This document shows positions 6,056-9,302 of a stretch of 9,302 bases of DNA, in pieces. The DNA comes from Clostridiales bacterium (GTDB lineage Bacteria > Bacillota > Clostridia > Oscillospirales > Oscillospiraceae). Each line of letters opens with the position of its first letter. Position 1 is the first letter of the stretch. The position numbers were made by a program, and so were the translations under genes. The stretch spans positions 920 through 10,221 of the forward strand of contig DPHR01000171.1 of the NCBI GenBank assembly GCA_003522945.1, written 5' to 3'. The notes below the pieces were generated by a model that worked only from the letters and a program-made list of their open reading frames with translations, made no database searches and had not been told where the DNA came from.

Positions 6056-7142
6056 GGTTTTCACCTCCGGAGACCGCAGCCTTTTTCCCGCCGAAGAGCT
6101 TTTTGCAGCGCGCCGCGATGCGGTCCCAGCTGAACTCCTTATCGCCCATAATGCCGGTACGGAAGAACAGCACCACGACCATGAGGATCACGGAGAACAC
6201 GACCATACGGAAGCCGGTCTTGAGCAGGGGCACGCGGAAATCGCCGATGTACGTTGTTTTGTCGAGAAAACGCAGCCACCATTCGCGGCTCGCAATGACG
6301 AGAAACGCCGAAATAACGCTGCCCGTCACGCTGCCCATGCCGCCGATGACAACAATGAGCAGAATAAAATACGTCACGGCGATGGTGAACGTTGTGGAAG
6401 ACACCGCGCCGAGGAACATTGCCATCAGCGCGCCGCCGACGGCCGCGAAGAACGAACTGATGATAAAGCTCATCTGCTTGTGCTTGGCAAGATCAATGCC
6501 CATTGCCTCCGCTGCGATCTCATCGTCTCGGATGGCCTTGAACGCGCGGCCGTAGGAAGAGTTGATAATAAGAACGATCAGCGTGATGCAAACGGCGGCA
6601 ACGATGAAAATGCCGTAGTAGGACGAGAAGCCGGGGATCTTCGTCAGCCCAAGAGAGCCGTTCGTAATGCGGTTGAGCGGCGAGGAGGCGACAACGATGC
6701 GGACGACCTCCGCAAAGCCGAGCGTCGCAATGGCGAGATAGTCGCTTTTGAGCTTGAGGACCGGCGCGCCGATGAGCGCGGCAAAGAGCGCGCCGACAAC
6801 GCCGGCGGCAAGCAGCGCTGCGATAATCGGCAGATGGAGATCGGCAAGCCAGTCGGCAACGCCGTAAAGATAGTACACGCCGGGGCGCGCCGCCGTGGGG
6901 ATTGTGAAAATGGCGTAGGTATAAGCGCCGAGCGTCATAAACCCCGCCTGACCGAGAGAAAAGAGCCCTGTGAAACCGTTGCAGAGGTTCATGGACACCG
7001 CAAGCAGCGCATAGATCGCGCCGAGCTGCAAAACCGTGCGGAACATCGACGTACGTGGAACAAGCTCGCCGGCGCAGACGATGACCGCTGCAATGCAGAG
7101 AAAACCGACGGCGGAACAGATCGTTTTTTTCTTTTGACTCAT
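6048..7142 (-). CDS. livM: Branched-chain amino acid ABC transporter, permease LivM
   Basis: This 364-residue integral membrane permease pairs with LivH to form the channel. I chose the ATG at 7142 because AGAAGG lies 7 bases upstream; a GTG at 7148 is only one base from that site. Several hydrophobic helices span the chain. The family phrase NGFTGLFSLGQAGFMTLGAY (55-74) is present. So is the cytoplasmic coupling loop AIRDDEIAAEAMGID (203-217), which docks on the ATPases. The GGMGSVTGSVISAF block (267-280) and a late helix ending FFRTGIMG also fit BPD_transp_2 members. A charged cytoplasmic tail of about 32 residues follows (DKEFSWDRIAARCKKLFGGK and beyond). The gene starts 2 bases after the livH stop and overlaps livG by 8. 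Confidence 0.95.
   Translation of the reverse strand: MSQKKKTICSAVGFLCIAAVIVCAGELVPRTSMFRTVLQLGAIYALLAVSMNLCNGFTGLFSLGQAGFMTLGAYTYAIFTIPTAARPGVYYLYGVADWLADLHLPIIAALLAAGVVGALFAALIGAPVLKLKSDYLAIATLGFAEVVRIVVASSPLNRITNGSLGLTKIPGFSSYYGIFIVAAVCITLIVLIINSSYGRAFKAIRDDEIAAEAMGIDLAKHKQMSFIISSFFAAVGGALMAMFLGAVSSTTFTIAVTYFILLIVVIGGMGSVTGSVISAFLVIASREWWLRFLDKTTYIGDFRVPLLKTGFRMVVFSVILMVVVLFFRTGIMGDKEFSWDRIAARCKKLFGGKKAAVSGGENHE
6062..6068 (-). promoter_or_regulatory. Ribosome binding site deciding the livG start
   Basis: GGAGGTG on the minus strand, 6 bases before the ATG at 6055, lies within the last codons of livM. The alternative GTG start at 6064 is part of this motif and cannot be served by it, which favours the ATG. 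Confidence 0.8.
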
Positions 7143-7144
7143 GC

Positions 7145-8032
7145 TCACACCTTCTCTTTCAGCTTCTCACCGAACAGGCCGGTGGGACGGACGAGCAGCA
7201 CGAGGATCAGCACGACGAACGTGAAAACGTCGCTGAACTCGGAATAGGCGCTGCCCTTGATGAACGTTTCGCAAAGACCGATGAGGAAGCCGCCCACCAG
7301 TGCGCCGGGAATGGAGCCGATGCCGCCGAACACCGCGGCGACAAAGCACTTGAGCCCGGGCAGAGAACCGGCCAGCGGATACACCGACGAGCGCGGGATG
7401 AAATACAGCACCGAACCGATGGCGGCCAGCGCGCTGCCGACGGCGAACGTGAAGCTGATGACGCGGTTGATCTTGATGCCCATGAGACAGGACGTTTCAA
7501 AATCACGCGATACCGCGCGCATCGCCATGCCGATCTTCGTCTTGCGGATGAGGAACGCCAGCGCCAGAACAAGGATTACGGTGAGGATGGGCGTAATGAA
7601 CGTAACGAGCGTCGTAGAGATCTCGCCGAGCTTCACCGTTTTACTGAGAAAGCCCATCTCCGCATACGGATACGACTTTGGCTGCGCCGTGAAGAGATAG
7701 GTGGCAAAGTTCTGCAGAAAGTACGAAACGCCGATCGCCGAGATCATGATGGACATACGCGGCGCATCGCGAAGCGGCTTATAGGCAATGCGCTCGATGA
7801 ATACGCCGAGCAGCACTGTGAACAGCACGACGAGCAGCAGCGATATGTACCACGGGATGAGCAGATCCGTCATGCAGATAATCATAAAATACCCCGCCAT
7901 CATGAAGATGTCTCCGTGGGCGAAGTTGATGAGTCGAAGAATACCGTAAACCATCGTGTAGCCGATGGCGATCAGGGCATATATACTGCCGATGGAAATA
8001 CCGTTCAGACAGTTCTGGAGAAATGCCGTCAT
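7145..8032 (-). CDS. livH: Branched-chain amino acid ABC transporter, permease LivH
   Basis: This 295-residue integral membrane permease is the partner of LivM. It begins with the typical NCLNGISIGSIYALIAIGY helix (7-25). Next comes the hallmark LRLINFAHGDIFMMAGY (32-48), then ERIAYKPLRDAP (80-91) and the coupling loop MRAVSRDFETSCLMGI (171-186). The GGIGSIPGALVGGFLIG block (236-252) and the C-terminal VRPTGLFGEK (281-290) complete the family pattern. About eight hydrophobic segments are visible and length is normal for the family. The ATG at 8032 has GAGGAGG at 8 bases. The gene is separated from the binding-protein gene by about 100 bases carrying a hairpin. It leads directly into livM, whose ATG is 2 bases after its stop. 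Confidence 0.96.
   Translation of the reverse strand: MTAFLQNCLNGISIGSIYALIAIGYTMVYGILRLINFAHGDIFMMAGYFMIICMTDLLIPWYISLLLVVLFTVLLGVFIERIAYKPLRDAPRMSIMISAIGVSYFLQNFATYLFTAQPKSYPYAEMGFLSKTVKLGEISTTLVTFITPILTVILVLALAFLIRKTKIGMAMRAVSRDFETSCLMGIKINRVISFTFAVGSALAAIGSVLYFIPRSSVYPLAGSLPGLKCFVAAVFGGIGSIPGALVGGFLIGLCETFIKGSAYSEFSDVFTFVVLILVLLVRPTGLFGEKLKEKV
7150..7155 (-). promoter_or_regulatory. Ribosome binding site deciding the livM start
   Basis: AGAAGG on the minus strand, inside the last codons of livH, is 7 bases from the ATG at 7142 and only one base from the upstream GTG at 7148. Spacing favours the ATG. Confidence 0.65.
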
Positions 8033-8080
8033 AGAGCTTGCCTCCTCTTTCGGGTTGCCGATGCGACGGGGTAAAAGCGA

Positions 8081-8113
8081 ATAAAGAGAATCGGCGGGAT
8101 GACCCGCCGATTC
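8081..8113 (-). terminator. Hairpin between the binding-protein gene and livH, probable partial terminator
   Basis: A perfect 11-bp inverted repeat, GAATCGGCGGG / CCCGCCGATTC, with a 4-base loop occupies 8088-8113. On the minus strand the stem is followed by TCTTTATT, a modest U-rich run. The position, 24 bases after the stop of the binding-protein gene and before livH, suits a leaky terminator or a 3'-end RNA stabiliser that raises binding-protein output over the membrane subunits. The remaining sequence between the two genes (8033-8136) shows the livH ribosome binding site but no clear promoter. Confidence 0.75.
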
Positions 8114-8136
8114 AAAATGTTTATGCGGATAGAAAA

Positions 8137-9302
8137 TCAGGCAGCGGGGGTGAAGGTGCCGTCGGTCTTCTGCGTGCCGACGAACTTGAAAGCGCCGTCG
8201 GACATGATCTTGATGTAAGCCATATCCTTGTTGGCGTCGCCGTTCTCGTCGAAGGAGATGCTGCCGGTCACGCCGTCAAAGGAGACGGAGGCAAGCGCGT
8301 CGCGGACCGCCTCGCCGGTGATATCACCGGAAACATTCTTGAGCGCCTCAATGATCGCCATGTAGGCGTCATAACCAAGCGCGGAAACCGCAGCGACCGT
8401 GTCATTGTTGCCGTTGAGCTTGAGCGCTTCGGCATCGCCGTTCAGATACGCCTTGAAGCCCTGCACGAACTCGGAAGCATCGGCGTCGTTCTCGTCAAAG
8501 AAGGTGGACAGCGCAACGCCCTCGCAGTTTTCCACACCGGCGTTTTCCATGATGGTCGCGTTCTCCCAGGTATCGCCCGCCATGATGCGAGCCGTGATGC
8601 CCATATCACGCGCCTGCTTGATGATGATGCCGGCGGTCGTAATGGACGACGGGATGAACAGAACATCGGGGTCAGCCGCCTTGGCCGCGGTCAGGATCGC
8701 GTTAAAGTCGGTTTCGTTGGTGTTGTAGGTGCCGGTGTAAACAACTTCGCAGCCGTCCATCTTGGCAAAGGCATCGGCGAAGTAGTTCGCAAGGCCGGTG
8801 GAGTAGTCGTCGCCGTTCTGCATGATGACGGCGGCCTTCTTGCAGCCTTCGTTGTTGGCGTAGCTCGCCATAACGGTTCCCTGGAACGGGTCAAGGAAGC
8901 AGACACGGAAGTAGTAATCGTTGCCGAGCGTTACCTGCGGGTTCGTGCAGGAGCCGCCGACGGCGGGGATCTTCGCCTGCTCGAACGTGGAGCCGGCGGC
9001 GATGGACACGCCGGAGCCATAAGAGCCGATAACGGCAATAACGCCGCTGCTCACGAGATTCTGCGCGGCGGTGACGGCCGCGGTCTTGTCGGACTGGTTA
9101 TCGACCTCAACGAGCTCGATCTTATATTCCTTACCGTTGACCGTCACACTGGGGACGACCTTGTTGGCATAGCGCGCGCCGAGCACTTCCTGCATGCCGC
9201 CGGCGCCGTTCTCACCCGTGGCGGGCTCAAAAATGCCGATCTTCAGTACGTCGCCTTCAACGGCGGCCGCCGGGGATTCGCTGCTGCCGCAGCCGGCAAG
9301 CA
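8137..9302 (-). CDS. livK: ABC transporter substrate-binding lipoprotein, branched-chain amino acid type (5' end beyond right edge)
   Basis: The open frame runs from the TGA at 8137-8139 off the right edge, giving 387 visible codons. The first visible residues, LAGC followed by GSSESPAAA, form a lipobox whose cysteine would be lipidated. The protein is thus a membrane-anchored extracellular receptor, as in Gram-positive bacteria. An ATG at 9195 lies within the mature domain and is not the true start. The Peripla_BP_6 fold is supported by LKIGIFEPATGENGAGG, the VDNQSDKTAAVTAAQNLV block, AVIGSYGSGVSIAAG, IPAVGGSCTNPQVTLG with likely ligand-contacting Ser/Thr, and the closing FDGVTGSISFDENGD. 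Only the start of the signal peptide is missing. It is first in the visible liv order and feeds LivHM. The ligand is inferred as Leu/Ile/Val or another amino acid; related receptors bind other amides. The symbol could equally be livJ. Confidence 0.93.
   Translation of the reverse strand, partial: LAGCGSSESPAAAVEGDVLKIGIFEPATGENGAGGMQEVLGARYANKVVPSVTVNGKEYKIELVEVDNQSDKTAAVTAAQNLVSSGVIAVIGSYGSGVSIAAGSTFEQAKIPAVGGSCTNPQVTLGNDYYFRVCFLDPFQGTVMASYANNEGCKKAAVIMQNGDDYSTGLANYFADAFAKMDGCEVVYTGTYNTNETDFNAILTAAKAADPDVLFIPSSITTAGIIIKQARDMGITARIMAGDTWENATIMENAGVENCEGVALSTFFDENDADASEFVQGFKAYLNGDAEALKLNGNNDTVAAVSALGYDAYMAIIEALKNVSGDITGEAVRDALASVSFDGVTGSISFDENGDANKDMAYIKIMSDGAFKFVGTQKTDGTFTPAA

Noticed and set aside
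6056..6064. GTG at 6064 as the start of livG (three extra residues)
   Set aside because: The GTG lies within the GGAGGTG ribosome binding site, whereas the ATG at 6055 is correctly spaced from it.
5850..7247. A 465-codon plus-strand frame opposite livM and livG
   Set aside because: The protein is a low-complexity Glu/Arg/Asn/His-rich mirror of hydrophobic permease codons and spans the boundaries of several real genes.
8137..9195. ATG at 9195 as the start of the substrate-binding protein
   Set aside because: The same frame continues upstream without a stop to the window edge and encodes a lipobox and the first strand of the binding domain, so this ATG is internal.

Overview
The window is a GC-rich stretch of bacterial chromosome in which every supported gene lies on the minus strand. 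Genes are therefore read from high to low coordinates. Gram-positive-type Shine-Dalgarno sites, a lipoprotein-type solute-binding protein, an FtsH with the HEIGH form of the zinc motif and the general protein flavour suggest a Firmicute of class Clostridia, perhaps the Oscillospirales. That placement is an inference from resemblance, not a search result. Gene order is dense, with overlaps or very short gaps, and I see no mobile element, CRISPR array, tRNA or rRNA.

Right part (about 9302 to 4503): a complete branched-chain amino-acid-type ABC importer in the order substrate-binding lipoprotein, LivH, LivM, LivG, LivF. The binding protein runs off the right edge just inside its signal peptide, so its promoter and initiation codon are outside the window. 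A perfect 11-bp hairpin sits between the binding-protein gene and livH. It probably acts as a partial terminator that leaves the binding protein in excess. The four downstream genes are translationally coupled or nearly so. I moved the starts of livM and livG to internal ATGs that are better placed relative to their ribosome binding sites.

Junction (4427 to 4502): the most interesting non-coding element. A 13-bp rho-independent terminator closes the liv operon. A near-consensus sigma-A promoter on the same strand (TTGACA, 17 bp, TATTAT) is superimposed on it. The 5' arm of the hairpin forms the promoter spacer and the -10 box lies in the loop. Transcripts started there would carry only the 3' arm and so would not be stopped by it.

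Left part (about 4426 to 1): a second unit made of a DUF1015 protein of unknown function, the membrane AAA+ protease FtsH, a NUDIX hydrolase overlapping ftsH by ATGA, and an MFS exporter cut off by the left edge. The genes are tightly packed and probably co-transcribed from the embedded promoter. Their shared purpose is not evident. A housekeeping/quality-control unit is a reasonable guess.

Overall this looks like an ordinary core region. I found no convincing new biological system. The points worth a second look are the terminator/promoter overlay, the DUF1015-ftsH-nudix-MFS grouping and an insertion in LivG.
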